A DNA stretch of 15,423 nucleotides from Clostridiales bacterium. GTDB lineage: Bacteria; Bacillota; Clostridia; Oscillospirales; Acutalibacteraceae. Positions 1 to 6,849 of this stretch are shown piece by piece. How positions within the stretch are numbered: position 1 is the stretch's first letter; each line of letters opens with the position of its first letter. Where the stretch lies: positions 1 to 15,423 of the forward strand of contig JAAVYX010000119.1 of the NCBI GenBank assembly GCA_022791355.1, given 5' to 3'. The translations under genes and the position numbers were made by a program. The notes beneath the pieces were generated by a model. The model did no database searches and was not told the DNA's origin. It worked only from the letters and a program-made list of their open reading frames with translations.

Positions 1-3
1 CGG

Positions 4-54
4 TTTTCCTCTTGACCCGGTCGAAAGGGTTTAGAGGAAAAACGCAGTTTTTCC
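4..54 (+). other. Two overlapping stem-loops at the left edge
   Basis: Positions 4-12 are the reverse complement of 33-41 (9-bp stem), with an inner four-base match of 15-18 to 27-30. Positions 36-43 are the perfect reverse complement of 47-54 (8-bp stem, 3-nt loop GCA). The two stems share bases 36-41, so they cannot form together. No T-run follows, so this is not a normal terminator. It lies over 220 nt upstream of smc, and whether it belongs to the smc leader or to the end of an upstream unit outside the window cannot be seen. Confidence 0.5.
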
Positions 55-71
55 GGGAGGTGTGTCTTTTG

Positions 72-101
72 CATACTTTTCTTCACACAAAGAAAAGTAT
101 G
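72..101. repeat. Perfect 12-bp inverted repeat (stem-loop) upstream of smc
   Basis: Positions 72-83 are the exact reverse complement of 90-101, with a 6-nt CACACA loop; a G-U pair (71/102) could extend the stem. The stem is AT-rich, with no T-run after it on the + strand. Small palindromes of this kind are often dispersed extragenic repeats in Clostridia, but no second exact copy occurs in this window. Confidence 0.65.
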
Positions 102-148
102 TCGCGCTATTAGATTAGGTAATGGAGAAAGAGAAAAAGTATACCTGG

Positions 149-216
149 CGCGAAACCTCTATCTAATCAAAAAAGATAAAGAAAATCTGCCGCGAAACCT
201 TTCACGAATCAAAAAA
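149..216 (+). repeat. Imperfect direct repeat in the smc leader
   Basis: The 10-mer CGCGAAACCT occurs at 149-158 and 191-200, and AATCAAAAAA at 165-174 and 207-216. Both pairs are 42 nt apart, so two units of about 26 nt with a variable centre lie in tandem with a short spacer. The surrounding 276-nt leader contains no gene I can support; it ends with the smc ribosome binding site at 263-269. Confidence 0.5.
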
Positions 217-276
217 ACAAGGCAACAACCTGCTAAAGGCAAAAAATCTATTTTATGAAAAGAAGGAGGAAACGCC

Positions 277-3200
277 ATGCTGCTTAAGTCCTTAACCATA
301 CAGGGCTTCAAGTCCTTTGCGGACAAGACTACCTTGCAGTTCGGCCAGGGCATAACGGCGGTGGTGGGTCCCAACGGCAGCGGAAAGAGCAATATTTCCG
401 ACGCCATCCGCTGGGTGCTGGGGGAACAGTCCACCAAAACCCTGCGGGGCGCCAAGATGGAGGACGTGGTTTTCGGCGGCACGGCGGCGCGGCGGCCCTT
501 GGGCTTTGCCGAGGTGACCCTCACCATCGACAACACCGACCGGGGCCTCCCGTTCGATAACGATACCGTGGCCGTCACCCGGCGGTACTACCGGTCGGGA
601 GAGAGCGAGTACCAGTTAAACGGGGCGGCGGTCCGGCTCAAGGATATTCATGAGCTGTTTATGGATACGGGCTTGGGCCGGGACGGTTACTCCATGATCG
701 GCCAGGGCCGTATCGACAGTATCGTAGGCTCCAAGTCCAACGAGCGGCGGGACATATTCGAGGAAGCGGCGGGCATCTCCCGTTACCGTTACCGCAAGCA
801 GGAGGCCGAACGGCGGCTGCATCAGGCCGAGGAAAACCTGCTGCGTCTGCGGGACATTTTGCAGGAGCTGGAGGGCCGGGTGGAGCCCTTGCGGGAGCAG
901 AGCGAAAAGGCGGCGCGTTTTTTGGAATACGCCGAGCAGAAAAAGGAACTGGAAATCGGCCTGTGGCTTCATATGCTCTCCAGCTCCAAGGACGCTTTGC
1001 GGGAGCAGGATTATAAAATCACCCTGGCCCAGACCCAGTATCAATCCACCGAAGAGGCCTTGAAGGGGCTGGAGGAGGAAATGGACGGGGTGGCCTTAGA
1101 GTCCCAGGCCATCACCGTGAAAATAGAGGAAATCCGGCGGGCGGCGGCTCTGCTGGAGGAGGAGGCCGTCCGCACCGACGGCGAGGCCGCCGTGCTGGAA
1201 AACACCGTTTTCCACAATGGGGAGACGGCCGAGCGCATCGACCGGGAGCTGGAAAGCCTGGACCAGTCGGCGGCGGCCGCGGCCGAGAACGCCAAGCTGC
1301 GGCGGGCCGAGGCCGAGCAGAAGACCCGGGAAATCGCCCGGATGAATCTGGAGCTGGCCGGCCTGAACGCTGAGCTGGAGGGGCTCATCAGTCACAGCGA
1401 GGGCTTTTCCAAACGGCTGGAGGCCCTTGCAGCCGATCAGAACGCCCTGGCGACTGAAAGCGCCGAGGAACGGGTCAAGATGGTTACGGCCCAGTCCTCC
1501 TTAAACGAAATCGAGACCCGGGGCCGGGCCCTGCTGACCGAGCTTTCGGGGCGCAGGGAGGAAATCGACGGCTTACAGGCCGAGTACGCCGCCCTGCGAC
1601 GGGACGAGGCGGACTTAGCGGAACAGATTACCGCCTGCTCCAACGCTTTAAAGGGCTACGAGCTGCGCAAGTCCTCCCGGGCGGCCCGGGCAGAGGAGCT
1701 GAAGGGCGGGCTGGACAAGCTGCGGCTGGACATTGGGGAGAAAAAGCGCCGGGCCCAGATTTTAGAGGACCTGGAACGGAATATGGAAGGCTTCGCCTAC
1801 TCGGTCAAGGCGGTGATGAAGGCGGCCGGCGGAGGACAGCTGCGAGGGGTGCACGGCCCCGTCTCCCGGCTGATTCAAGTGGAGAAGCCCTACGCCACCG
1901 CCATTGAGATCGCCCTGGGCGCCGCCATGCAGAACATCGTGGTGGACACCGAGGAGGACGCCAAACGGGCGATTCAGTATCTGAAAAACCAGAAGGCCGG
2001 CCGCTCCACCTTTCTGCCCATTACTTCAGTGAAGGGCCGGATGCTGGAGGAGCCTCAGCTGCCCTCCCAGCCCGGCTTTGTGGGACTGGCTGCGGACCTG
2101 GTAAAATGCGACGGAAAGTATCAGAGCGTTCTCAAATCCCTCTTGGGCCGGGCGGCCGTGGCCGAGAATATCGACGCGGCCGTGGCCATCGCCAAACGGT
2201 TCGGCTATCGGTTCAAGATCGTCACCCTGGACGGGCAGGTGGTCAACGCCGGCGGCTCTCTGACCGGCGGCTCCTTGGCGAAAAACGCCGGTCTGTTGGG
2301 CCGGGCGGAGGACATCCGCCGTCTGCGGGACCAGGCCGCCGACCTGGAAAAGCAGCTGGAGGAGCAGACCGAGGCCTACCGGCAGGCCATGTCCGACCTG
2401 GCCGCCGTGGAGGCCGACATGTCGGGCGCCAGAGGGGAGCTGACCACCGCCCAGGAGGATCACATCCGGGTGGAGGGCGAGCTGCGCCGGGTAGGCGGCC
2501 AGAAGGAGGCCGCCGAACGGGCTGTGGCGGCTATGGAGGCCGAACAGGCCGAGGCTGGCCGCCGTACCGCCGAGCTGACCGAAAACGTAAGGGCGGCCGG
2601 GCTGCGCATCGAGGAGCTGGAGGCCCGGCAGGCGGACCTGCAAAGGGATATGGACGACGCCTCCGGCGGACGGGACAGCGCCGCCGGGCGCAGGGAGGAG
2701 CTGTCGGCCGCCGTCACCGCGCTGCGGCTGCGGCTCATTGAGGCCGGTAAGGATAAAGAAGCGATCGAGCGGGCGGCGGCCGAGCAGGAGGCCGCCGCCT
2801 CGGGCCGGTCGGGCCGAAGGGAGGAGCTGGAGGCAGAAAAGGCGGCCCTGGCCGGGCGGAATACCGACCTGGCCGTCCAGATCGGGGGCTTACAGGAAAA
2901 GGCCGCCGGTCTGCGGGAGAAGGCCGCCGCCTCGGCCGGGGAGATCGAGACCCTGCAAAATCAGCGCAACGAGGCTGAGAAAAGGGTCCAATCCATGCGG
3001 CAGGACGAGCGGGATAAAACGGCCGAACGGGAAAGGCTGGGCGGCGAGCTGGCCCGGCTGACCGAGCGGAAAACCGCCATGCTGGCCGAGTACGACGATA
3101 TCATCCGCCGTCTGTTCGACGAATACGAGCTGACCCGCAGCGAGGCCGAGGCCACGGGTATCCAGGTGGAGGACCCTGCCAAGGCCAAGCTTACCCTCAA

Positions 3201-3852
3201 TCAATTAAAGAATCAGATACGGGCCCTGGGTAGCGTCAATGTGGCGGCCATTGAGGAGTATAAGGAGGTATCCCAGCGGTACGACTTCCTGTCCGAGCAG
3301 GTGGACGACGTGGAAAAAACCCGGGAAGAGCTGTATCAATTGATCGACCGTCTGACCGGGGATATGCGCCGCCTCTTCACCGAGGGCTTCGACAGGATCG
3401 CGGCCAACTTTTCGACCGTTTTCAAGGAGCTTTTTGGGGGCGGTACCGCCGAGCTGCGCCTGACAGACCCGGATCACGTGCTGGACAGCGGCATCGACAT
3501 TCTGGTGCAGCCGCCGGGCAAAAAGGTTTCCACCATTGAGCTTTTGTCGGGCGGGGAGAAGGCCCTCATCGCCGTTTCGATTTACTTCGCTATCATGAAG
3601 GTTAATCCGCCGCCCTTCTGTATGATGGACGAGGTGGAGACCGCCTTGGACGATATCAACGTGGACCGGTTCGCCGCGTATATGAAGCAGATGACCGGAT
3701 CTACCCAGTTTATCTGTATCAGCCACCGCCGGGGCACCATGGAGGCCGCCGATATGCTCTACGGCGTGACCATGCAGGAAAAGGGGATTTCCAAGCTTCT
3801 GTCCCTCAACGTATCCGAGCTGGCGGAAAAGCTGAAGCTGGATGAGAGGTAA
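277..3852 (+). CDS. smc: Chromosome segregation protein SMC
   Basis: This is the ATPase core of the bacterial SMC-ScpAB condensin, which loads near origins and compacts and segregates sister chromosomes. At 1191 residues it has the usual SMC length and layout. The N-terminal ATPase half carries Walker A at residues 31-39 (GPNGSGKSN, Lys37). A long Glu/Arg/Ala-rich coiled coil covers about 170-510, the hinge about 520-665 (starting near GVHGPVSRLI, glycine-rich end near 655-665), and the return coil about 670-1020. The C-terminal half has the ABC signature LSGGE at 1090-1094 and Walker B ending in catalytic Asp1118-Glu1119. The ATG at 277 is preceded by AAGGAGG at 263-269 with 7-nt spacing, so the start is secure. 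ftsY follows after a 410-nt gap; smc-ftsY adjacency is common in Firmicutes. An rnc gene often lies upstream but is not in this window. Confidence 0.98.
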   Translation: MLLKSLTIQGFKSFADKTTLQFGQGITAVVGPNGSGKSNISDAIRWVLGEQSTKTLRGAKMEDVVFGGTAARRPLGFAEVTLTIDNTDRGLPFDNDTVAVTRRYYRSGESEYQLNGAAVRLKDIHELFMDTGLGRDGYSMIGQGRIDSIVGSKSNERRDIFEEAAGISRYRYRKQEAERRLHQAEENLLRLRDILQELEGRVEPLREQSEKAARFLEYAEQKKELEIGLWLHMLSSSKDALREQDYKITLAQTQYQSTEEALKGLEEEMDGVALESQAITVKIEEIRRAAALLEEEAVRTDGEAAVLENTVFHNGETAERIDRELESLDQSAAAAAENAKLRRAEAEQKTREIARMNLELAGLNAELEGLISHSEGFSKRLEALAADQNALATESAEERVKMVTAQSSLNEIETRGRALLTELSGRREEIDGLQAEYAALRRDEADLAEQITACSNALKGYELRKSSRAARAEELKGGLDKLRLDIGEKKRRAQILEDLERNMEGFAYSVKAVMKAAGGGQLRGVHGPVSRLIQVEKPYATAIEIALGAAMQNIVVDTEEDAKRAIQYLKNQKAGRSTFLPITSVKGRMLEEPQLPSQPGFVGLAADLVKCDGKYQSVLKSLLGRAAVAENIDAAVAIAKRFGYRFKIVTLDGQVVNAGGSLTGGSLAKNAGLLGRAEDIRRLRDQAADLEKQLEEQTEAYRQAMSDLAAVEADMSGARGELTTAQEDHIRVEGELRRVGGQKEAAERAVAAMEAEQAEAGRRTAELTENVRAAGLRIEELEARQADLQRDMDDASGGRDSAAGRREELSAAVTALRLRLIEAGKDKEAIERAAAEQEAAASGRSGRREELEAEKAALAGRNTDLAVQIGGLQEKAAGLREKAAASAGEIETLQNQRNEAEKRVQSMRQDERDKTAERERLGGELARLTERKTAMLAEYDDIIRRLFDEYELTRSEAEATGIQVEDPAKAKLTLNQLKNQIRALGSVNVAAIEEYKEVSQRYDFLSEQVDDVEKTREELYQLIDRLTGDMRRLFTEGFDRIAANFSTVFKELFGGGTAELRLTDPDHVLDSGIDILVQPPGKKVSTIELLSGGEKALIAVSIYFAIMKVNPPPFCMMDEVETALDDINVDRFAAYMKQMTGSTQFICISHRRGTMEAADMLYGVTMQEKGISKLLSLNVSELAEKLKLDER

Positions 3853-3976
3853 GCTACATATATTGCAAATGCGCCGGAAAAATTTATATGGAGCGCATAG
3901 AAAGCTACACTTTACGGTAGAGTGTGTTTTGGAAACGCTCTAGCGTGTGCCGCAAAACTGGAGGAAAGCCGAATTT

Positions 3977-4090
3977 ATGAACAGAAATAGGGAAAAGCAA
4001 GGAGGAAACCGCAAGAAAGGCTTTCGGACGCTGCTTGCCCCTGTTTATGGGCAAAAAGGCGGTTTTTTGGCGTTTGGGGGCAGACTCTAG
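3977..4090 (+). CDS. Possible 37-residue basic peptide in the smc-ftsY gap
   Basis: A short reading frame runs from ATG 3977 to TAG 4088-4090. It begins MNRNREKQGGNRKKGF and is strongly basic in its first half, with a Gly/Phe-rich tail. A GGAGG sits at 3960-3964, but the spacing to the ATG is 12 nt, longer than optimal. I recognise no family. The 3' part overlaps a six-base stem (TTGCCC/GGGCAA) and a T-rich stretch, which suggests the segment may instead be untranslated structured sequence. Listed as a weak candidate only. Confidence 0.15.
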   Translation: MNRNREKQGGNRKKGFRTLLAPVYGQKGGFLAFGGRL

Positions 4091-4097
4091 TCTTACA

Positions 4098-4130
4098 TCG
4101 CAAATAGTTACGCGGAGCCTATAGATTTTC
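4098..4130 (+). repeat. AT-rich intergenic motif, related to 8787-8820
   Basis: This stretch of the ftsY leader aligns by eye with 8787-8820 in the yhbY leader, at about 26 of 34 positions with one gap. The shared blocks are TCGCAAA, TTACGC, AGC and AGATTTTC in the same order. No reading frame is kept between the two copies. It belongs to a looser family of GCAAA...ACGCA motifs found ahead of most transcription units here. Confidence 0.45.
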
Positions 4131-4147
4131 ACCCAGCCCATCTAAGC

Positions 4148-4166
4148 GAATGGCCTTTGGCCATTC
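4148..4166 (+). other. 8-bp triloop stem-loop in the ftsY leader
   Basis: Positions 4148-4155 (GAATGGCC) are the exact reverse complement of 4159-4166, with loop TTT. It is the first of three closely spaced hairpins before ftsY. No T-run follows, so it is not a classical terminator. Confidence 0.6.
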
Positions 4167-4184
4167 ATTGCTTCCCGCAAGGGA

Positions 4185-4222
4185 CGCTCCTCTTTGAGGA
4201 GCGCTAGAGGGCTTCGCAAAAA
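4185..4222 (+). repeat. Dispersed hairpin element, copy 1 (ftsY leader)
   Basis: Positions 4185-4192 (CGCTCCTC) pair exactly with 4196-4203 (GAGGAGCG) around a TTT loop. The hairpin plus its downstream tail (TAGAGGGC, then GCAAAAA) aligns without gaps to 12147-12184 upstream of the second LCP gene, with 6 mismatches in 38 nt by eye. The two genes are unrelated, so the similarity is a property of the intergenic element itself. Confidence 0.6.
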
Positions 4223-4226
4223 TTTT

Positions 4227-4243
4227 GCTTTGCAAGACAAAGC
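4227..4243 (+). other. Stem-loop directly before the ftsY ribosome binding site
   Basis: GCTTTG (4227-4232) pairs with CAAAGC (4238-4243) around a 5-nt loop, and an overlapping small palindrome covers 4216-4228. The ftsY ribosome binding site GAAAGGAG starts at 4247, only 3 nt downstream, so the structure could affect ribosome access. That role is inference from position. Confidence 0.4.
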
Positions 4244-4262
4244 ATAGAAAGGAGCAGCGCAT

Positions 4263-5183
4263 ATGGGATTTTTCAGCAAAATCAGCGCCGGCCTCAAAAA
4301 GACCCGGGACTCCTTGGTAGGAGCCGTCACCAGTATGCTGGGGGGCTTTTCCAAAATCGACCAGGAGCTTTTTGACGAGCTGGAGGAAATCCTCATCACG
4401 TCGGACATTGGGGTATCCACCGCCGCCCGCATCTGCGAATTGCTTAAGGAAAGGGTCAAGGCCGAGAAGGTTACCGACCCGGCCGCCATTCGGGGGATGC
4501 TGGAGGCGATCATCGCAGACATGCTGGCCGGAGACGAGGGCCTGCAGCTGGAAACCAGTCCTTCGGTCATCCTGGTTATCGGGGTCAACGGCGCGGGTAA
4601 GACCACTACCATCGGCAAGCTGGCCGCCCAACTGAAGGAACAGGGCAAGCAGGTGCTGCTTGGTGCGGCCGACACCTTCCGGGCCGCCGCCATCGAGCAG
4701 TTGGGGGTGTGGGCCGGGCGAGCCGGGGTGGACATGATCCGGGGCGCAGAGGGTTCGGACCCGGCCTCGGTGGTCTACGATACCATCGCCGCCGCCAAGG
4801 CCAGAAGGGCGGACGTAATCATCTGCGATACGGCCGGACGGCTGCACAACAAGAAGAATCTCATGGACGAGCTGAACAAGATTTCCCGGATCATCGACCG
4901 GGAGCTGCCCGGCGCGTCCCGGGAGAATCTGCTGGTGCTAGACGCCACTACCGGTCAGAACGCCGTCAATCAGGCCAGAGAATTTGGCAACGCGGCCGGC
5001 ATCACCGGCATTGTTCTGACCAAGCTGGACGGTACGGCCCGGGGCGGCGTGGTCCTGTCCATTCACGACGAGCTGAACATCCCGGTGAAGTTTATCGGCG
5101 TAGGGGAGCAGATCGACGATTTGCAGCCCTTTGACGCGGCCGCTTTTGCCCGAGCATTATTTGAAAACGAGGAAACGATATGA
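4263..5183 (+). CDS. ftsY: Signal recognition particle receptor FtsY
   Basis: FtsY is the membrane-associated GTPase that docks SRP-ribosome complexes at the Sec translocon for co-translational insertion of membrane proteins. The 306-residue protein has the short form typical of Firmicutes, with almost no acidic A domain before the helical N domain. The SRP-type G domain is complete: G1 GVNGAGKTTT at 107-116 (Lys113), DTFRAAAIEQL just after it, G3 DTAGR at 189-193, and G4 TKLD at 253-256 followed by GTARGG. The end has the conserved VGEQIDDLQPF stretch. The ATG at 4263 has GAAAGGAG at 4247-4254 with 8-nt spacing. The stop overlaps the rdgB start by 4 nt, so the two are probably co-transcribed and translationally coupled. 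Confidence 0.97.
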   Translation: MGFFSKISAGLKKTRDSLVGAVTSMLGGFSKIDQELFDELEEILITSDIGVSTAARICELLKERVKAEKVTDPAAIRGMLEAIIADMLAGDEGLQLETSPSVILVIGVNGAGKTTTIGKLAAQLKEQGKQVLLGAADTFRAAAIEQLGVWAGRAGVDMIRGAEGSDPASVVYDTIAAAKARRADVIICDTAGRLHNKKNLMDELNKISRIIDRELPGASRENLLVLDATTGQNAVNQAREFGNAAGITGIVLTKLDGTARGGVVLSIHDELNIPVKFIGVGEQIDDLQPFDAAAFARALFENEETI

Positions 5184-5767
5184 AGCTGCTGTTAGCTACC
5201 AAGAACCAGAAAAAATTAAAAGAGATGGAGCGGATTCTGGCCCCCTTAGGGGTGGAGGTCCTCTCTGAAAAACAACTGGATACGCCCCTGCCCGAGGTGG
5301 AGGAAACTGGGATGACCTTTGAAGAAAACGCCGCGCTCAAAGCCCGGTCGGCCTGTCAGGAGACAGGAATAGCCGCTGTGGCCGACGATTCCGGCCTCTG
5401 TGTGGACGCGCTGCACGGCGCGCCGGGGGTCTACTCGGCCCGGTACGCGGGCGGCCACGGGGACGACGCGGCCAACAATCAAAAGCTGCTTGACGAGCTG
5501 AACGGTTTACCGGCCGAACAGCGGACGGCCAGGTTCGTCTGCGCTATCTGTTGCGTTTTTCCCGACGGCCGGCAGTTTACGGTGAAGGGGGAATGCCCCG
5601 GGTCTATCGGCTTTGCGCCGCAAGGCGGAGAGGGTTTCGGCTACGACCCTCTGTTTTTGACCGAAAAGGGCTGCTTCGGCCTGCTGTCCCCGGAAGAGAA
5701 GGACGCTGTCAGTCATCGGGGGCAGGCCCTGCGCCGGTTTGCGGAGGAACTGCAAAGGTATTTATAG
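5180..5767 (+). CDS. rdgB: XTP/dITP diphosphatase (RdgB/HAM1 family)
   Basis: This enzyme hydrolyses non-canonical purine nucleoside triphosphates (XTP, ITP, dITP) to monophosphate and pyrophosphate, keeping them out of DNA and RNA. The 195-residue length fits the family. Family signatures run in order: N-terminal ATKNQKKLKEM, FEENAALKA, the metal-binding stretch ADDSGLCVDAL followed by APGVYSARYAG, GFGYDPLF, and C-terminal SHRGQALRRF. The start ATG overlaps the ftsY stop in an ATGA arrangement, so it is likely translated by coupling, helped by a weak GAGGA upstream. A stem-loop at 5806-5857 follows, but no T-run terminator. Confidence 0.96.
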   Translation: MKLLLATKNQKKLKEMERILAPLGVEVLSEKQLDTPLPEVEETGMTFEENAALKARSACQETGIAAVADDSGLCVDALHGAPGVYSARYAGGHGDDAANNQKLLDELNGLPAEQRTARFVCAICCVFPDGRQFTVKGECPGSIGFAPQGGEGFGYDPLFLTEKGCFGLLSPEEKDAVSHRGQALRRFAEELQRYL

Positions 5768-5805
5768 TTTGCCCGGCGGCTCATCCAGACGAATATCCGA
5801 TAAGC

Positions 5806-5857
5806 TGCTCAAGATGTTCGCCGCCTTCCGCGGGGGACGCCCCTAGGGTTTTGAGCA
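5806..5857 (+). other. Stem-loop downstream of rdgB
   Basis: Positions 5806-5814 pair with 5849-5857 (9 pairs including one G-U), enclosing a smaller GGGG/CCCC hairpin around 5833-5842. It begins 39 nt after the rdgB stop. It lacks a following T-run, so it may be a transcript-end stabiliser or part of the next leader rather than an intrinsic terminator. Confidence 0.45.
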
Positions 5858-5946
5858 AATACAAAACCGGAACGCAAAAGCGGAGTAGCTATAGCGGCTC
5901 CCCAAAATACTGAGAAAAGATCAGCGGCCCGGAATCAAAGGACTGG

Positions 5947-5971
5947 GTTGCCGCCCCCTACGGGCGGCAAC
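5947..5971 (+). other. Perfect 10-bp GC-rich stem-loop in the rdgB-hisH gap
   Basis: GTTGCCGCCC (5947-5956) is the exact reverse complement of 5962-5971, with a 5-nt loop. It is the most stable-looking hairpin in this 460-nt gap. The nearest pyrimidine/T-rich stretch lies over 50 nt downstream (about 6020-6040), too far for a standard intrinsic terminator. Confidence 0.6.
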
Positions 5972-6070
5972 TGGACCGAGCGGCCAGGTCTTTCGATTTG
6001 TCCTGCTATTCCTGTCCTCGCCTTCTTTTTTCTCATGATTTCTGGGAACTGCTGTAGGCCAACGACCCTT

Positions 6071-6101
6071 GGACGTTTTGACATTCTGGCGCTAAACGTC
6101 C
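6071..6101 (+). other. 8-bp stem with 15-nt loop in the hisH leader
   Basis: GGACGTTT (6071-6078) pairs exactly with AAACGTCC (6094-6101). It is followed by a second, nested structure at 6119-6174. Together they suggest a structured leader of about 150 nt before hisH. No known riboswitch or T-box consensus was recognised in it. Confidence 0.45.
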
Positions 6102-6118
6102 CAATGCAGCTGTACGAA

Positions 6119-6174
6119 AGGGACGCCGGCCCGGCCTTGGCCCCAAACCGGGCCGCAAGAAAGCAAGAGTCCCT
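6119..6174 (+). other. Nested stem-loop upstream of hisH
   Basis: The outer stem AGGGAC (6119-6124) pairs with GTCCCT (6169-6174). The inner 8-bp stem 6127-6134 pairs with 6148-6155 around a 13-nt loop. The structure ends 37 nt before the AAGGAGG of hisH. No T-box signature and no run of histidine codons is visible, so classical His attenuation is not supported. Confidence 0.45.
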
Positions 6175-6227
6175 CGCAAAAAGATACACAAGTCGTATAG
6201 ACTGCGCTCATAAGGAGGCTGTAAGTT

Positions 6228-6848
6228 TTGATCGGTATTATTGACTATGGCGCAGGCAACCTGAAAAGCGTGCAGAACGCCCTGACCCACCTGGGAATCG
6301 ACTGGCGCATGGCTGAAAAGCCCGCTGATTTCGGAGGGTGCGACGGCCTGATTCTCCCCGGCGTGGGTTCCTTCGGCGCGGCCATGGACCGACTGTATGC
6401 ATCCGGACTGGCCGGCCCCATCCGGGACTGGGCGGCTGGAGACCGTCCCCTGCTGGGTATTTGTCTGGGTCTGCAATTGCTTTTTGAAGAAAGCGAGGAA
6501 AGTCCGGGCGTTCAGGGACTGGGGGTCTTTTCCGGCCGCTTTCGCCGCTTTCCCGACGATATGGGTCTGAAGGTTCCCCACATAGGCTGGAATAGCCTGT
6601 CGATTCGTAAAACAGAGGGTATTTTCCGAGACGTAAAGCAGGGGGCCTGCTGTTATTTCGTCCATTCTTACTATCTGGAGCCCGACGGAACCGATTTAGC
6701 CGCCCTGTGCGAGTACGGTCTGCCCTTTGGCGCGGCGGTGGAACGGGGCCGGGTGGGAGCCTGTCAGTTTCACCCGGAAAAGAGCGGCGAGACCGGTCTT
6801 GCCATCCTGCGCCGGTTCGCGGAAATCTGTAAGGAAGGGGGACGCTGA
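6228..6848 (+). CDS. hisH: Imidazole glycerol phosphate synthase, glutaminase subunit HisH
   Basis: HisH hydrolyses glutamine and channels ammonia to HisF, which converts PRFAR to imidazole glycerol phosphate and AICAR in histidine synthesis. The 206-residue protein is a class I glutamine amidotransferase. It has IIDYGAGNL at the N terminus, an oxyanion-type PGVGSFG at 44-50, the nucleophile Cys79 in GICLGLQLL, and the triad partners His182 and Glu184 in CQFHPEKSG. The start is TTG at 6228, chosen because AAGGAGG at 6212-6218 gives 9-nt spacing and the protein then begins at the family's usual first residues. The stop is one base before the hisF start. The other his genes are not in this window. 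Confidence 0.96.
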   Translation: MIGIIDYGAGNLKSVQNALTHLGIDWRMAEKPADFGGCDGLILPGVGSFGAAMDRLYASGLAGPIRDWAAGDRPLLGICLGLQLLFEESEESPGVQGLGVFSGRFRRFPDDMGLKVPHIGWNSLSIRKTEGIFRDVKQGACCYFVHSYYLEPDGTDLAALCEYGLPFGAAVERGRVGACQFHPEKSGETGLAILRRFAEICKEGGR

Positions 6849-6849
6849 C

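Noticed and set aside
2026..2643. Long open frames on both strands inside smc, including one of about 200 codons antisense
   Set aside because: They are shadows of a GC-rich gene. The smc frame has full domain structure, while these show low-complexity Arg/Gly/Leu-rich translations and no family motifs.
6727..6849. Upstream extension of hisF by 41 codons
   Set aside because: It overlaps the end of hisH, including its catalytic His/Glu region, in another frame. ATG 6850 gives the canonical HisF N terminus.
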